Part shown: positions 42,914 to 53,196 of the stretch, one piece after another
Layout of the letters: each line of letters begins with the position of its first letter
Position numbering within the stretch: position 1 is the stretch's first letter
Assembly: GCA_024413465.1 (NCBI GenBank)
Contig: JAKSVU010000001.1
Coordinates: 223,820-287,819, forward strand
Direction: 5' to 3'
Length of the DNA stretch: 64,000 bases
Origin: Alphaproteobacteria bacterium
Lineage (GTDB): Bacteria > Pseudomonadota > Alphaproteobacteria > CAAGCB01 > CAG-977
The notes under the pieces: model-generated
Database searches by the model: none
What the model was told of the DNA's origin: nothing
Seen by the model: the letters and a program-made list of their open reading frames with translations, nothing else
Program-made: the position numbers and the translations under genes

Positions 42914-45754
42914 GTGAATTTAAAAAATTTATTTCAAAATGTAAAAATTATATTACCACAAGAAGATTTAGAAATATCTGGTATAACAACAGATTCAAGA
43001 AAAGTTGAACCAGGGTATCTTTTTATCGCAACACCTGGTGTAAAAATCAACGGAACTGATTTTATTGAACAAGCCTATGAAAAAGGTGCAATTGCATGTC
43101 TTATTCCTGAAGACTACATTCCCAAAACAAATAAAATGATTTTTTTAAAATCATCAAACATTCGTAAAGATACTGCACTTTTAGCTGCAAATTTTTATAA
43201 CAAGCAACCTGAAAAAATTGTTGCAGTTACAGGAACAAATGGAAAAACATCAACTGTAAACTATTGCAGGCAAATATGGGAAAATTTAAAAAAGGATGCA
43301 GCATCAATTGGAACACTGGGAATCATTACAAAAGATTTTTCACAATACGGTTCAATGACAACTCCTGATAGCATAACGTTACATCAGGAAATTAATACTT
43401 TAACTGATAACGGAATAAAAAACCTGGCTTTTGAAGCATCTTCTCATGGTATTGAACAAAACAGAATAGATGGAATACGAATAACCGCAGCTGGTTTTAC
43501 AAATATTACAAGAGATCACTTAGATTATCATAAGACCATGGAAAATTATCTAAATGCTAAATTAGGATTATTCAATAGAGAATTATCTTCAAATACAGTT
43601 GTTTTAAATTCAGATATACCAGAATTCAGTCAAATTAAAAATTATTGTCTTTCTAAAAAACTGAAAATCATTGATTATGGTTTTCAGGCTTCATCTATAA
43701 AAATATTAAGTTCTATTCCTGAATCTAGCGGCCAAAAAGTAAAACTTGAAATTTTTGATCAAACGTATTTGATTAAATTTCCACTTGTTGGGCATTTTCA
43801 ATTAATGAATGCCTTGTGTTCGCTCGGTTTATGTATTGCTACGATGGAAAGTGATGAAAAAATATCAGATTATGTAAAACAATTAGAAGTTTTAAAAGGC
43901 ATCCCTGGACGAATGGAATTAGTCGGGTCAAGAAACAATGCTAATATTTACGTTGATTATGCACATACACCTGATGCATTAGAAAATGTTTTAAAAGCGT
44001 TAAGACCACACACTACAAAAAAACTGCATGTCGTATTTGGTTGTGGTGGAGATCGTGATAGAGGGAAACGCCCTCAAATGGGAGCAATATGTCAAAAACT
44101 TGCTGATGTTATCTATGTAACAGATGATAATCCAAGATCTGAAGAACCTTTTGAAATAAGAGCCTCAATTCTTCCTTCTTGTCCTGATGCATTTAATATT
44201 GGAGATCGAGCTTTAGCTATAAAAACGGCTATAAAAAATTTAGAAGATGGAGACACACTAGTTATTGCAGGAAAAGGGCATGAAATCGGTCAAATGATAA
44301 AAGGAATAAATCATCCATTCGACGATAGAGTTGAAGCGAGGAAAGCTATAATTGAAGTAGAAAAACCACTTTGGCAATCATCTGTAATTGCAGAAGCTAC
44401 CTCTGGAAGAGCAGGTTCAAACTTTGATATTTACGGAATTTCAATTGATACAAGAACAATAAAAAAAGGAGAACTTTATATTGCTTTAATTGGCGAAAAG
44501 GTAAATGGACATGCTTTTATTCAACAAGCTTTTGAGAAAGGAGCTTGTGGTGCCTTAGTTTCTACTATTCCAGAAGGCATAGATACAAAAAAATTAATTG
44601 TAGTTCAAGACACATTACAAGCCTTGAAAGATTTAGCAAAAGAAGCTAGGAAACGGACAAAAGCAAAGATTATTGGTATAACTGGAAGCTCTGGAAAAAC
44701 TAGTACCAAAGAAATGCTTCGAAGTGCTCTTTCTTGTGTAGGACTAACACATTATACATTAGGGAATTTAAATAATAATATTGGTGTTCCATTGACTTTG
44801 TCAAGAATGCCACAAAATTGTGATTTTGCAATTTTAGAAATGGGTATAAATCATTTTGGAGAAATGACAGAATTAACTGATCTTGTAAGGCCTGATTTTG
44901 TTTTAATAACAATGATTGGAAATGCACATTGTGAATATTTTAAACAACCTGAAGAAACAGCTTTAGCAAAAGCTGAAATATTTACATCGATGAATAAAAA
45001 TGGAGCTGTACTTCTAAATGCTGATAATGAATTATTTTCTACACTTGAAAAGGAAGCTAAAAAAAATAATATAAAAAATATATATGCATTTGGCTCTAAT
45101 GCTGAAAATTATGTATCTTTGCTTCACTTATCTCATTTACAAAATAAGAATGAAATTACTATCAGAATAAACAATTCTACATATTCGTACCAATTAAACA
45201 TCCCCGGGAAACATCAAGTTTTAAATAGCTTAGGTGTTGTGGGAATTTTATCATTGTTAAATGTTGACATGCAAACTTGTTTACAAGGATTAAGCTTATT
45301 AAAGCCATCAGAAGGAAGAGGTAAAGCTCTCATTTTAAGATGTCCTCAAAAGAAGGAAAACACCTATACATTAATTGACGATGCTTATAATGCTAATCCA
45401 GAATCAGTAAAGGCAGGTTTAAATGTTTTGGGAGAGATGTCGACAAATGGTAAAAAAATTGCCGTATTAGCCGATATGCTAGAACTAGGTGAAAAATCGA
45501 TTGCTTTACATTTATCTATCAAAAATTATCTTTTATCTAACAAGGTAGACTACTTATTTGCAGTTGGAGAAGCAATGGGGAAATTATTTGATGATATCAA
45601 ACTACCTGGAGCAAAAACAAAAACATCACTTGAAATGGTAAAAAACTTGTCTAAAATAATTGGAAAAGATGATATTGTTTATGTAAAAGGTTCAAACTCA
45701 ATGAAACTATCAGCATTGATTAAAGAATTAAAGGAATTAAGTAATGCTTTATAA
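42914..45754 (+). CDS. murE-murF: MurE-MurF fusion: two Mur ligases in one polypeptide
   Basis: This 946-aa protein joins two complete Mur ligases without an intervening stop. Residues about 1-482 are MurE: ISGITTDSRKVEPGYLFIA, P-loop VAVTGTNGKTSTV near 105, and DDNPR near 405, the motif that selects meso-diaminopimelate. Residues about 490-946 are MurF: IYGISIDTRTIKKGELYIAL, P-loop IGITGSSGKTSTKEM near 586, and DDAYNANPESVKAGL. The fusion would add DAP and then D-Ala-D-Ala to UDP-MurNAc-dipeptide in one enzyme. The start is GTG 42914 with AAGGA 8 nt upstream. Its end overlaps mraY by 11 nt. MurE-MurF fusions are known in a few other bacteria, such as Bordetella. Confidence 0.95.
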   Translation: MNLKNLFQNVKIILPQEDLEISGITTDSRKVEPGYLFIATPGVKINGTDFIEQAYEKGAIACLIPEDYIPKTNKMIFLKSSNIRKDTALLAANFYNKQPEKIVAVTGTNGKTSTVNYCRQIWENLKKDAASIGTLGIITKDFSQYGSMTTPDSITLHQEINTLTDNGIKNLAFEASSHGIEQNRIDGIRITAAGFTNITRDHLDYHKTMENYLNAKLGLFNRELSSNTVVLNSDIPEFSQIKNYCLSKKLKIIDYGFQASSIKILSSIPESSGQKVKLEIFDQTYLIKFPLVGHFQLMNALCSLGLCIATMESDEKISDYVKQLEVLKGIPGRMELVGSRNNANIYVDYAHTPDALENVLKALRPHTTKKLHVVFGCGGDRDRGKRPQMGAICQKLADVIYVTDDNPRSEEPFEIRASILPSCPDAFNIGDRALAIKTAIKNLEDGDTLVIAGKGHEIGQMIKGINHPFDDRVEARKAIIEVEKPLWQSSVIAEATSGRAGSNFDIYGISIDTRTIKKGELYIALIGEKVNGHAFIQQAFEKGACGALVSTIPEGIDTKKLIVVQDTLQALKDLAKEARKRTKAKIIGITGSSGKTSTKEMLRSALSCVGLTHYTLGNLNNNIGVPLTLSRMPQNCDFAILEMGINHFGEMTELTDLVRPDFVLITMIGNAHCEYFKQPEETALAKAEIFTSMNKNGAVLLNADNELFSTLEKEAKKNNIKNIYAFGSNAENYVSLLHLSHLQNKNEITIRINNSTYSYQLNIPGKHQVLNSLGVVGILSLLNVDMQTCLQGLSLLKPSEGRGKALILRCPQKKENTYTLIDDAYNANPESVKAGLNVLGEMSTNGKKIAVLADMLELGEKSIALHLSIKNYLLSNKVDYLFAVGEAMGKLFDDIKLPGAKTKTSLEMVKNLSKIIGKDDIVYVKGSNSMKLSALIKELKELSNAL

Positions 45755-46829
45755 TTTTCTATATCCCCTTTCTGATAAATTTTCTGTATTAAATCTTTTC
45801 AAATATTTAACTTTCAGAACTGGTGGAGCTATTTTTACATCTTTAATTATTAGTTTTTTTGTTGGACCAAGATTAATTAAATGGTTAAAAGAAAAACAGC
45901 ATGCTATGCAACCGATTAGATCTGATGGACCAGAAACACACTTAAAAAAACAGGGGACTCCCACAATGGGTGGATTAATGATTATTTCATCTGTTTGTAT
46001 CTCGACTCTTCTATGGGCAGATTTAAAAAGTCATTTTGTCTTTTCTATCCTAACAATTTTTCTATGTTTTGGGATGATTGGTTTTATTGATGACTATATG
46101 AAAGTTTCCAAAAAAGATACTGCTGGAATGCGAGGAAAATTGAAGCTTATATTCGAATTTTCAATATCTGCTTTCATTGCTTGGTTTATAACAAAAAATA
46201 CAGTCTCTCCAACTGCAACAACACTTACTTTTCCTTTTATAAAAACTTGGACGATCAATCTAGGATTATGTTATATTCCTTTTGCAATGTTTGTAATTGT
46301 TGGTTCTGGGAATGCTGTTAATTTAACAGATGGGCTTGATGGATTAGCTATTGTGCCTGTTATGATAGTGTCCTTTGTTTTCTTAATCATAAGTTACATA
46401 TCTGGACATGCATCATTTGCATCATATTTACAAATCTCTTATATTGCAGGTTCTGGAGAATTAGCTGTATTTTGTGGAAGTCTTATTGGTGCTGGACTAG
46501 TTTTTTTATGGTTTAATGCATCTCCTGCACAAATTTTTATGGGAGACACAGGATCTGTCGCCTTAGGGGGAGCTCTTGGAACTTTAAGCATAGCAACAAA
46601 ACATGAAATTATATTAGCAATTGCTGGTGGACTATTTGTTATTGAAACATTTTCAGTAATTATTCAGGTACTTGCTTTCAAAACCATCCATCGTCGTATT
46701 TTTAAAATGGCTCCAATACACCACCATTTTGAAAAATTAGGATGGACAGAACAAAACGTTGTCGTTAGATTTTGGATTATCTCTACAATTTTAGGATTGA
46801 TTGCTTTATCTTCCCTGAAAATTAGGTAA
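45744..46829 (+). CDS. mraY: Phospho-MurNAc-pentapeptide transferase
   Basis: The 361-aa integral membrane enzyme makes lipid I from UDP-MurNAc-pentapeptide and undecaprenyl phosphate. About ten membrane helices are visible. Signatures are KKQGTPTMGGLMI, GFIDDYMKVSKKD with the catalytic Asp pair, NLTDGLDGLA and the C-terminal APIHHHFEKLGW. AAGGA precedes the ATG by about 9 nt. The usual next gene, murD, is missing: ftsW begins 4 nt after its stop. Confidence 0.97.
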   Translation: MLYNFLYPLSDKFSVLNLFKYLTFRTGGAIFTSLIISFFVGPRLIKWLKEKQHAMQPIRSDGPETHLKKQGTPTMGGLMIISSVCISTLLWADLKSHFVFSILTIFLCFGMIGFIDDYMKVSKKDTAGMRGKLKLIFEFSISAFIAWFITKNTVSPTATTLTFPFIKTWTINLGLCYIPFAMFVIVGSGNAVNLTDGLDGLAIVPVMIVSFVFLIISYISGHASFASYLQISYIAGSGELAVFCGSLIGAGLVFLWFNASPAQIFMGDTGSVALGGALGTLSIATKHEIILAIAGGLFVIETFSVIIQVLAFKTIHRRIFKMAPIHHHFEKLGWTEQNVVVRFWIISTILGLIALSSLKIR

Positions 46830-46833
46830 CTAT

Positions 46834-47964
46834 ATGAAACCATCCTTCGACAGAACTGACAATAGCATTCTTGCCCAATGGTGGTGGACAATTGATCGGG
46901 TATTTTTTTACTTAATTACAATCTTAATGATTTTAGGAATTATTGTTTCTTTTATAGCAACACCTCCAGTAGCGAAAACAATTGGATTAAATAATTATCA
47001 TTTTATATATCATCAAGTTCCTTTTATGTTTTTATCATTTTTAGTAATGATAGGGATTTCGTTTTTAAATCAGCAGAAAATTCTTCAATTAACTGCCATT
47101 TCAACATTACTACTGCTCATATTGATGATTATTGCTATATTTTTTTTCCCTGAAAAAAAAGGATCTCATAGATGGATATATCTATTTGGATTATCGTTAC
47201 AACCTTCTGAATTTATAAAACCTTGTTTTGCCATAATATTAGCTCACATTCTTGCAACAAAAAAAAATGATACCTCATTCAAGGGTTTTCGTTATGCAGC
47301 ACTACTATACGCAATTACAGTTATATTATTAATAAAACAACCTGATATTGGAATGGCTACTACAGTCACAATTATATTTATAAGTGAACTTTTTTTATCC
47401 GGAGTTCCTTTAAAAGCAATTGTAATTCTATTTATTCTAACTTTATTGGCTTTAGGTTGTGCTTATTTTTTCTTAGAACATTTTAAAACAAGAATTGATG
47501 TATTTCTCACCTCAGAAACAAAAGAAAAATTTCAAATTACAAAAGCACTTGAAGCTATTGCAAATGGGAATTTATGGGGTTGCGGTTTGGGAAAAGGAAC
47601 TGTAAAATATGCAATCCCTGATGCTCATACTGATTTTGTTTTAGCTGTAATTGTAGAGGAATGTGGAATTCCTGGATTTTTGGTTATTATTTCTCTTTTT
47701 ATTGCTATCATTGCTCGAATAATTTACAAAATTTTAACTGGAAATAAATCTTTATATGCTATGTTGGCCATATGTGGAATTATAACGCAATTTGCTTTTC
47801 AAACAGTTGTAAATATTTCTTCAACACTGGGCTTAATACCTACAAAAGGTATGACCTTACCTTTTATCTCCTATGGAGGATCATCTTTGTTGGCTTTAGG
47901 TTTTGGTATGGGAATGATTCTTGGATTAAGTAAAGAAAGTTTTTCTAAGAAAGGAATTAGATGA
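46834..47964 (+). CDS. ftsW: Peptidoglycan polymerase FtsW (SEDS family)
   Basis: This 376-aa SEDS-family protein polymerises septal glycan together with FtsI. It has about ten membrane helices and family motifs GSHRWIYLFGLSLQPSEFIK, the loop NGNLWGCGLGKGTVKYAIPDAHTDF (read in two parts), and the C-terminal PTKGMTLPFISYGGSSLLA. Its catalytic Asp probably lies in the AHTDF loop region. The stop overlaps the murG start by 4 nt (ATGA). Confidence 0.96.
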   Translation: MKPSFDRTDNSILAQWWWTIDRVFFYLITILMILGIIVSFIATPPVAKTIGLNNYHFIYHQVPFMFLSFLVMIGISFLNQQKILQLTAISTLLLLILMIIAIFFFPEKKGSHRWIYLFGLSLQPSEFIKPCFAIILAHILATKKNDTSFKGFRYAALLYAITVILLIKQPDIGMATTVTIIFISELFLSGVPLKAIVILFILTLLALGCAYFFLEHFKTRIDVFLTSETKEKFQITKALEAIANGNLWGCGLGKGTVKYAIPDAHTDFVLAVIVEECGIPGFLVIISLFIAIIARIIYKILTGNKSLYAMLAICGIITQFAFQTVVNISSTLGLIPTKGMTLPFISYGGSSLLALGFGMGMILGLSKESFSKKGIR

Positions 47965-49043
47965 AAAAATTTATATTGACAGCAGGTGGATCTGGGGGGC
48001 ATGTTTTCCCAGCACAAGCATTAGCAAAAGAATTAATATCGCGTGGCCATGAAGTTGTTTTTATCACAGATAGACGTGGTACTTCATTTTCATCAACATT
48101 TCCTTCCTCAAAAGAATTTAGAATATTTGCTGGAGCATATGCAAATTTGAGTAAAATAAGAAAAATAAAAGCTCTTTTTTCAATGGGAATTGGAATTGTT
48201 CAATCAATATGCATAATTTTAAAAATAAAACCAAACGCTGTAATTGGATTTGGAGGATATGCTTCCTTTCCTGCAGCATTTGCTTCTGAAATTTTAGATA
48301 TTCCATTAATTATACATGAACAAAATAGCGTTTTAGGTGGAGCAAATCGTTTTTTAGCAAGACAATCGAGCATTATTGCTACAACTTTTCCTAAAGTAAA
48401 AAAAATACCAGAAAACATAAAAACATCATATACAGGTGTTCCTGTTAGACCTGAAATCTTATCTATGAACTCGCTCCCCTACCCTAAAAATAATGACAAA
48501 TTTAAGTTATTAATATTTGGAGGATCTCAAGGGGCTAAAATTTTTAGTAAAATCATTCCTGAAGCAATAAAATTGTTACCTATAGAAATAAAAGAGAATT
48601 TACAAATATCTCAACAAGCAAGAAGTGATGATTTAAATGAATTAAAGGCTAGTTACGAACAATCTGGACTAAAAGTTGAAACAGCTTCCTTTTTTAATGA
48701 CATTGCAAAGCGTTTAAAAGAAACTAATTTACTTATATGCCGAGCTGGAGCATCAACAATTGCAGAACTAACAACTACAGGAACCCCCGCAATTATTGTT
48801 CCAATGTTACATTCTCCAGATTCACATCAATTATATAATGCTAAATTTATTGAAGATAATCATGCTTGTATTTTAATGGAGGAAAAAACATTTACCGCTG
48901 AAAATCTATCTAAAGAAATTATAAAATTATATAATGATAGAAATATGCTAGAATTTTTATCTGAAAATGCAAAAAAACTAGCAAAATTGGATGCCGTTTC
49001 ATTATTTGCAGATACAGTATTAAATAATTGCAAAAACAAGTAA
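47961..49043 (+). CDS. murG: Lipid II synthase MurG
   Basis: The 360-aa GT-B glycosyltransferase adds GlcNAc to lipid I on the inner face of the membrane. The N-terminal AGGSGGHVFPAQALA loop, IGFGGYASFPAAFA, LIIHEQNSVLGGANRFLA, LIFGGSQGAKIF and the C-terminal CRAGASTIAELTTTGTPAI are standard. It overlaps ftsW by 4 nt. Length is normal. Confidence 0.97.
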   Translation: MKKFILTAGGSGGHVFPAQALAKELISRGHEVVFITDRRGTSFSSTFPSSKEFRIFAGAYANLSKIRKIKALFSMGIGIVQSICIILKIKPNAVIGFGGYASFPAAFASEILDIPLIIHEQNSVLGGANRFLARQSSIIATTFPKVKKIPENIKTSYTGVPVRPEILSMNSLPYPKNNDKFKLLIFGGSQGAKIFSKIIPEAIKLLPIEIKENLQISQQARSDDLNELKASYEQSGLKVETASFFNDIAKRLKETNLLICRAGASTIAELTTTGTPAIIVPMLHSPDSHQLYNAKFIEDNHACILMEEKTFTAENLSKEIIKLYNDRNMLEFLSENAKKLAKLDAVSLFADTVLNNCKNK

Positions 49044-49053
49044 GGATTTTCAA

Positions 49054-50481
49054 ATGAATAATATTCCTTTTAATTTAGGTACATTACATTTTGTCGGAAT
49101 TGGTGGAAGTGGGATGAGTTGCATTGCAGAATTAATGCATAATCTTGGGTATAAAGTACAAGGATCTGATATTTCTGCCTCACAAAATGTACTTAGATTA
49201 AAAAACATGGGAATACGAGTCGAAACAGGCCACTGCGCTGAAAACATCAATGGTGCTAGCGTTGTTGTTGTATCATCAGCAATTAGAGAAAATAATCCTG
49301 AAATAATAGAAGCAAGATATCGTAGAATTCCTGTTGTACGTAGATCTGAAATGTTAGCAGAGCTTATGCGTCTAAAATGGTCTATTGCAGTTGGAGGAAC
49401 TCACGGAAAAACAACTACGACATCTATGATTGGAGCTGTTATGCAGGCTGCTGGATTAGATCCAACTGTAGCAAATGGAGGTATAATAAACTCCTACGGA
49501 ACAAATGCTCATTTAGGTGATGGAAAATGGTTAGTTGCAGAAGCTGATGAATCTGATGGTAGTTTTATAAAACTACCGGCGACCGCTGTCGTTGTAACAA
49601 ATATGGACCCAGAACATTTGGATTATTATGGTTCATATGAAAAAATGAAAGAAGCTTTTTTATCTTTTGTTCAAAATATTCCATTTTATGGTTTTGCTTG
49701 TTTATGTTCCGATCATCCAGAAATTCAAAAATTGATTTCAAAAGTATCTGACAGATTAATAATTACCTATGGATTTAATCAGCAAGCTCAAATTTGTGCA
49801 CAAAATATTAATATGGAACCAGGATTGATAACTTTTGATGTTCAAATTGCAGCAGAGATATCTTCCACAAAAAGAAATTATTATATCAAGAATATAAAAT
49901 TGCCTGTTTATGGGAAACACAATATTCAAAATGCAATGGCTGCAATAGGAGTTGGACTACAACTTGGTGTCAATGAAGAACAGATAAAAGCTGCACTATC
50001 AAACTTTAAGGGCGTACAAAGGCGTTTCACTAAAAGAGGATCTGTAAACAATATTGATATAATTGATGACTATGCTCATCATCCAGTTGAAATTATGGCT
50101 ACGATTAAAGCTGCACGAGATGTTGTAAAGAATAATGTTATTGTTATATTTCAGCCTCACAGATATTCTAGAGTTGAAAATTTATTTGAAATGTTCTGCA
50201 CTGCTTTTAATGACGCTGATTATGTTATTGTAGCTGATATATATTCTGCTGGAGAAAATGAAATAGAGGGTATTAATAAGCATGTTATTGCTGAAGGACT
50301 TCGCACACATGGTCATAGACATGTAATTGAGTTAGATGCTCCTGAAAATTTACCTCAAACTATTTTAAAAATAGCAAATCAGGGCGATATAATTTTATGC
50401 CTAGGAGCTGGTACAATATCATCTTGGGCAAAAAAATTACCTGAACAGCTCAATAAATTATACAATGGAGAACAACAATGA
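49054..50481 (+). CDS. murC: UDP-N-acetylmuramate-L-alanine ligase
   Basis: This 475-aa Mur ligase adds L-Ala to UDP-MurNAc, the step after MurB. LHFVGIGGSGMSCIAELMH is the UDP-binding start, AVGGTHGKTTTTSMIG the P-loop, EADESDGSF a ligase motif and DDYAHHPVEIMAT the C-terminal signature. AAGGA lies before the start. Its end overlaps murB by 4 nt. Next would come MurD (D-Glu addition), which is not encoded in this cluster. Confidence 0.97.
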   Translation: MNNIPFNLGTLHFVGIGGSGMSCIAELMHNLGYKVQGSDISASQNVLRLKNMGIRVETGHCAENINGASVVVVSSAIRENNPEIIEARYRRIPVVRRSEMLAELMRLKWSIAVGGTHGKTTTTSMIGAVMQAAGLDPTVANGGIINSYGTNAHLGDGKWLVAEADESDGSFIKLPATAVVVTNMDPEHLDYYGSYEKMKEAFLSFVQNIPFYGFACLCSDHPEIQKLISKVSDRLIITYGFNQQAQICAQNINMEPGLITFDVQIAAEISSTKRNYYIKNIKLPVYGKHNIQNAMAAIGVGLQLGVNEEQIKAALSNFKGVQRRFTKRGSVNNIDIIDDYAHHPVEIMATIKAARDVVKNNVIVIFQPHRYSRVENLFEMFCTAFNDADYVIVADIYSAGENEIEGINKHVIAEGLRTHGHRHVIELDAPENLPQTILKIANQGDIILCLGAGTISSWAKKLPEQLNKLYNGEQQ

Positions 50482-51446
50482 GTTTTTTTCATTATATATC
50501 GCACTTTCTTTTCAAAAAAAATTCTCTGATTGATATATTACCAACTGTAAGGGGTACTTACAAAGAAAATGTTCCTCTTGCAAATATGACCTGGCTAGGT
50601 GTTGGTGGACCTGCAGAAGTTTTATTTGAACCTGCTGATGAAAATGATTTATTATACTTTATTGAACTGAAAAAAAACATTCCGGTAACAATTATTGGTG
50701 GTGGATCAAATCTTCTTATTCGAGATGGTGGTATTCCCGGTGTTGTTATCCGTTTAGGAAAAAATTTTGAAACAATTGACATAAAAGAAGATGGCACAAT
50801 AACATGTGCTGCTGGAGCTAAAAATACTGAAATTTCAAGAAAAGCAATGGAAGCAGGGATTTCTGGATTTGAGTTTTTATGTGATATACCAGGAACAATC
50901 GGTGGCGCTGTTAGAATGAATGCTGGAGCATTCGGTTCCTCAATAGCTGATTATTTAGTTAAATTAGAAGGAATTGAACCTGCAAATGGAGTCCATATTA
51001 CCTTAACACGAGATGAAGTTCCTATGGGATACAGAGAAAATGATTTACCTTTAGGATGGGTCTTTACAAAAGTTATTTTAAAAGGAACCCCTGAAGATAA
51101 AATAAAAATTCAAGAAAAAATGAATGCGTATAAAAAACAACGTCGCGAAACTCAGCCTCATGGAGTTCGAACTGCAGGATCAATGTTTAAAAATCCAATA
51201 GGATTAAAAGCCTGGCAATTAATTGAAAAATCTGGTTGTAGAGGATTACGTGTTGGAGATGCAATCGTATCAGAAAAACATTCGAATTTTTTTGTGAATA
51301 TTGGAAATGCTACAGCTATGGATTTTGAAGAATTAATAAATCTAGTTAGAAAAAGAGTCTTAGAGAATTGTGGTATTCAACTTGAATTAGAAGTTCGTTG
51401 CTTAGGTGTGAAAACGAAGGCATTTAGCAGTTTTGGAGGGAAATAA
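50478..51446 (+). CDS. murB: UDP-N-acetylenolpyruvoylglucosamine reductase
   Basis: The 322-aa FAD enzyme reduces UDP-GlcNAc-enolpyruvate to UDP-MurNAc with NADPH. MTWLGVGGPAEVLFEP and IIGGGSNLLIRDGG bind FAD, GIPGTIGGAVRMNAGAFG-like DIPGTIGGAVRMNAGAFG follows, and the catalytic Ser is in RTAGSMFKNP with Glu in the C-terminal LELEVRCLG. It is a type I enzyme by length. It overlaps murC by 4 nt and ends 1 nt before ddl. Confidence 0.97.
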   Translation: MSFFHYISHFLFKKNSLIDILPTVRGTYKENVPLANMTWLGVGGPAEVLFEPADENDLLYFIELKKNIPVTIIGGGSNLLIRDGGIPGVVIRLGKNFETIDIKEDGTITCAAGAKNTEISRKAMEAGISGFEFLCDIPGTIGGAVRMNAGAFGSSIADYLVKLEGIEPANGVHITLTRDEVPMGYRENDLPLGWVFTKVILKGTPEDKIKIQEKMNAYKKQRRETQPHGVRTAGSMFKNPIGLKAWQLIEKSGCRGLRVGDAIVSEKHSNFFVNIGNATAMDFEELINLVRKRVLENCGIQLELEVRCLGVKTKAFSSFGGK

Positions 51447-51447
51447 C

Positions 51448-52371
51448 ATGAAAAAAGTTGCTGTATTAATGGGGGGAATGTCATCAGAACGAGAAGTATC
51501 ACTTTTAAGTGGGAAAAATGTTGTTGAAGCTTTAAAAAAAGCGGGATACAACGCTTTTTGTATTGAATTAACTGAAAATATTGAAAAACTTATCGTATTA
51601 CTCAACAAAGAAAAACCTGACGTTGTCTTTAATGCTTTACATGGAAAATATGGTGAAGATGGTTGTATTCAAGGTTTATTAGATTTGATGAAAATTCCAT
51701 ATACCCATTCAGGGCGTCTTGCATCCGCACTAGCGATGAATAAAGTAACTGCAAAACAGGTTTATCGTAGTGCAAACATTCCCGTTGCAAAAGAAAAAAT
51801 TGTTTCAAAAAGAGAAATACTTAGTGACAATGTTTTGCCAAAACCATATGTTTTAAAACCAATCAGTGATGGATCTTCCGTTGGTGTTTATATAATAAAG
51901 GAAGAGGATAGTAAAAAACCATTTGAGATGGGAAAATATCCTTATAATGAAAATGATAAAATTCTTGCAGAGGAATACATCCCTGGACGAGAATTAACTG
52001 TTGCGGTTCTCAATGGCAAAGCTTTAGGTGTGCTTGAGATTGTTCCTAATTTAAAATTCTATGACTATACCGCAAAATATACAAATGGAGGGGCTGAACA
52101 TATTTGCCCGGCTCAAATCGATCAGAATGACTATAATAAAATAATGGAATATGCAGAAAAAGCACATAATGCACTAGGATGTAGAGGGGTTTCTCGTTCT
52201 GATTTTAGATATGATGACTCAAATAAACAACATCGTATTGTTATATTAGAAACAAACACACAACCAGGAATGACATCCCTCTCTTTAGTACCAGATATTG
52301 CACGTTATGCTGGATATTCTTATGAGGAACTTGTATCAGCACTTGTGGAGCAAGCTACATGGGGCGATTAA
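51448..52371 (+). CDS. ddl: D-alanine-D-alanine ligase
   Basis: The 307-aa ATP-grasp enzyme makes the D-Ala-D-Ala dipeptide used by the MurF half of the fusion. VAVLMGGMSSEREVSLLSG starts the protein; NALHGKYGEDGCIQGLL, PYTHSGRLASALAMNK, KPISDGSSVGVY and LETNTQPGMTSLSLVP are ATP- and substrate-binding motifs. ATG 51448 is used with GGAGG 8 nt upstream; the in-frame TTG at 51433 lies within murB. Its end overlaps ftsQ by 13 nt. Confidence 0.97.
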   Translation: MKKVAVLMGGMSSEREVSLLSGKNVVEALKKAGYNAFCIELTENIEKLIVLLNKEKPDVVFNALHGKYGEDGCIQGLLDLMKIPYTHSGRLASALAMNKVTAKQVYRSANIPVAKEKIVSKREILSDNVLPKPYVLKPISDGSSVGVYIIKEEDSKKPFEMGKYPYNENDKILAEEYIPGRELTVAVLNGKALGVLEIVPNLKFYDYTAKYTNGGAEHICPAQIDQNDYNKIMEYAEKAHNALGCRGVSRSDFRYDDSNKQHRIVILETNTQPGMTSLSLVPDIARYAGYSYEELVSALVEQATWGD

Positions 52372-53192
52372 AAAAAAATGTATTTTGCTTAAAATCATTA
52401 TACATAACTATTTTCTTTTTAATCTTATCTATTTTCGCTATTGGAATACACCTCTTTACAAAATCAAATATATATGTGGAGAGAAGAGCTTTACTTTTAG
52501 AAAAATTTAACAATAACAAAGAAAATTTTGTTTTGTCTATTGGGTTAAAATTAAAACAAGTTTATATTGCTGGCAGAGCTAGAACTTCTGAGGTAGATAT
52601 TGAAAAAATCGTATCAGCTATTCCTGATATGGATATAATGAAAGTAGATATTTATAAAATTCGTGAAAATTTGAAAAAGCTACCTTGGATAAAGGATGTC
52701 AAAATAAAAAGAATTTTACCTCAACATTTAGTTATTGAAGTTTATGAAAGATCCCCTATCGCTGTTTTTAAACATAATGATAAATTTAATCCTATAGATG
52801 ATGAAGGTAATATTATTGAAGTATCCTTAAACAAGCCATCTGGACTGCCTATAATCACGGGAACAGCTTCTCCTGAAAATGTTCCGCATTTATTTCAAAT
52901 TTTAAAACAAGAAGATGATTTATTTCGTAGAGTAAAAGGAGCGAGTTGGATTGGAAAACGACGTTGGGATATCTATATTGATGACTTAACAAATGGAATT
53001 ATTGTAAAATTGCCACAAAAAAATTTTCAAATTCAATGGAGCCATTTGTCTAGAATTAATAAAGAACAGCAAATTTTAGATAAAGATATTCATTCTATTG
53101 ATTTACGTGATCCTGAGAAAAGTATGATTAATATGGATATCCATAAAACTAAGAGTAAAACAAAAACAGTCCGAGAAGAACAGGATATTTAG
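52359..53192 (+). CDS. ftsQ: Cell division protein FtsQ
   Basis: This 277-aa bitopic divisome protein has a short cytoplasmic start, one membrane helix (LYITIFFLILSIFAIGIHLF), a POTRA domain beginning LKQVYIAGRARTSEVDIEKI, and a beta domain with LPWIKDVKIKRILPQHLVI and VYERSPIAVF. The C-terminal tail is basic (HKTKSKTKTVREEQ). The start overlaps the end of ddl and the gene ends 4 nt before ftsA. Confidence 0.95.
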   Translation: MGRLKKNVFCLKSLYITIFFLILSIFAIGIHLFTKSNIYVERRALLLEKFNNNKENFVLSIGLKLKQVYIAGRARTSEVDIEKIVSAIPDMDIMKVDIYKIRENLKKLPWIKDVKIKRILPQHLVIEVYERSPIAVFKHNDKFNPIDDEGNIIEVSLNKPSGLPIITGTASPENVPHLFQILKQEDDLFRRVKGASWIGKRRWDIYIDDLTNGIIVKLPQKNFQIQWSHLSRINKEQQILDKDIHSIDLRDPEKSMINMDIHKTKSKTKTVREEQDI

Positions 53193-53196
53193 TCAA

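Noticed and set aside
46664-46891. Small minus-strand frame at the mraY/ftsW junction as a relic of murD
   Set aside because: It is antisense to mraY and shows no Mur ligase motifs; only 4 nt separate mraY and ftsW.
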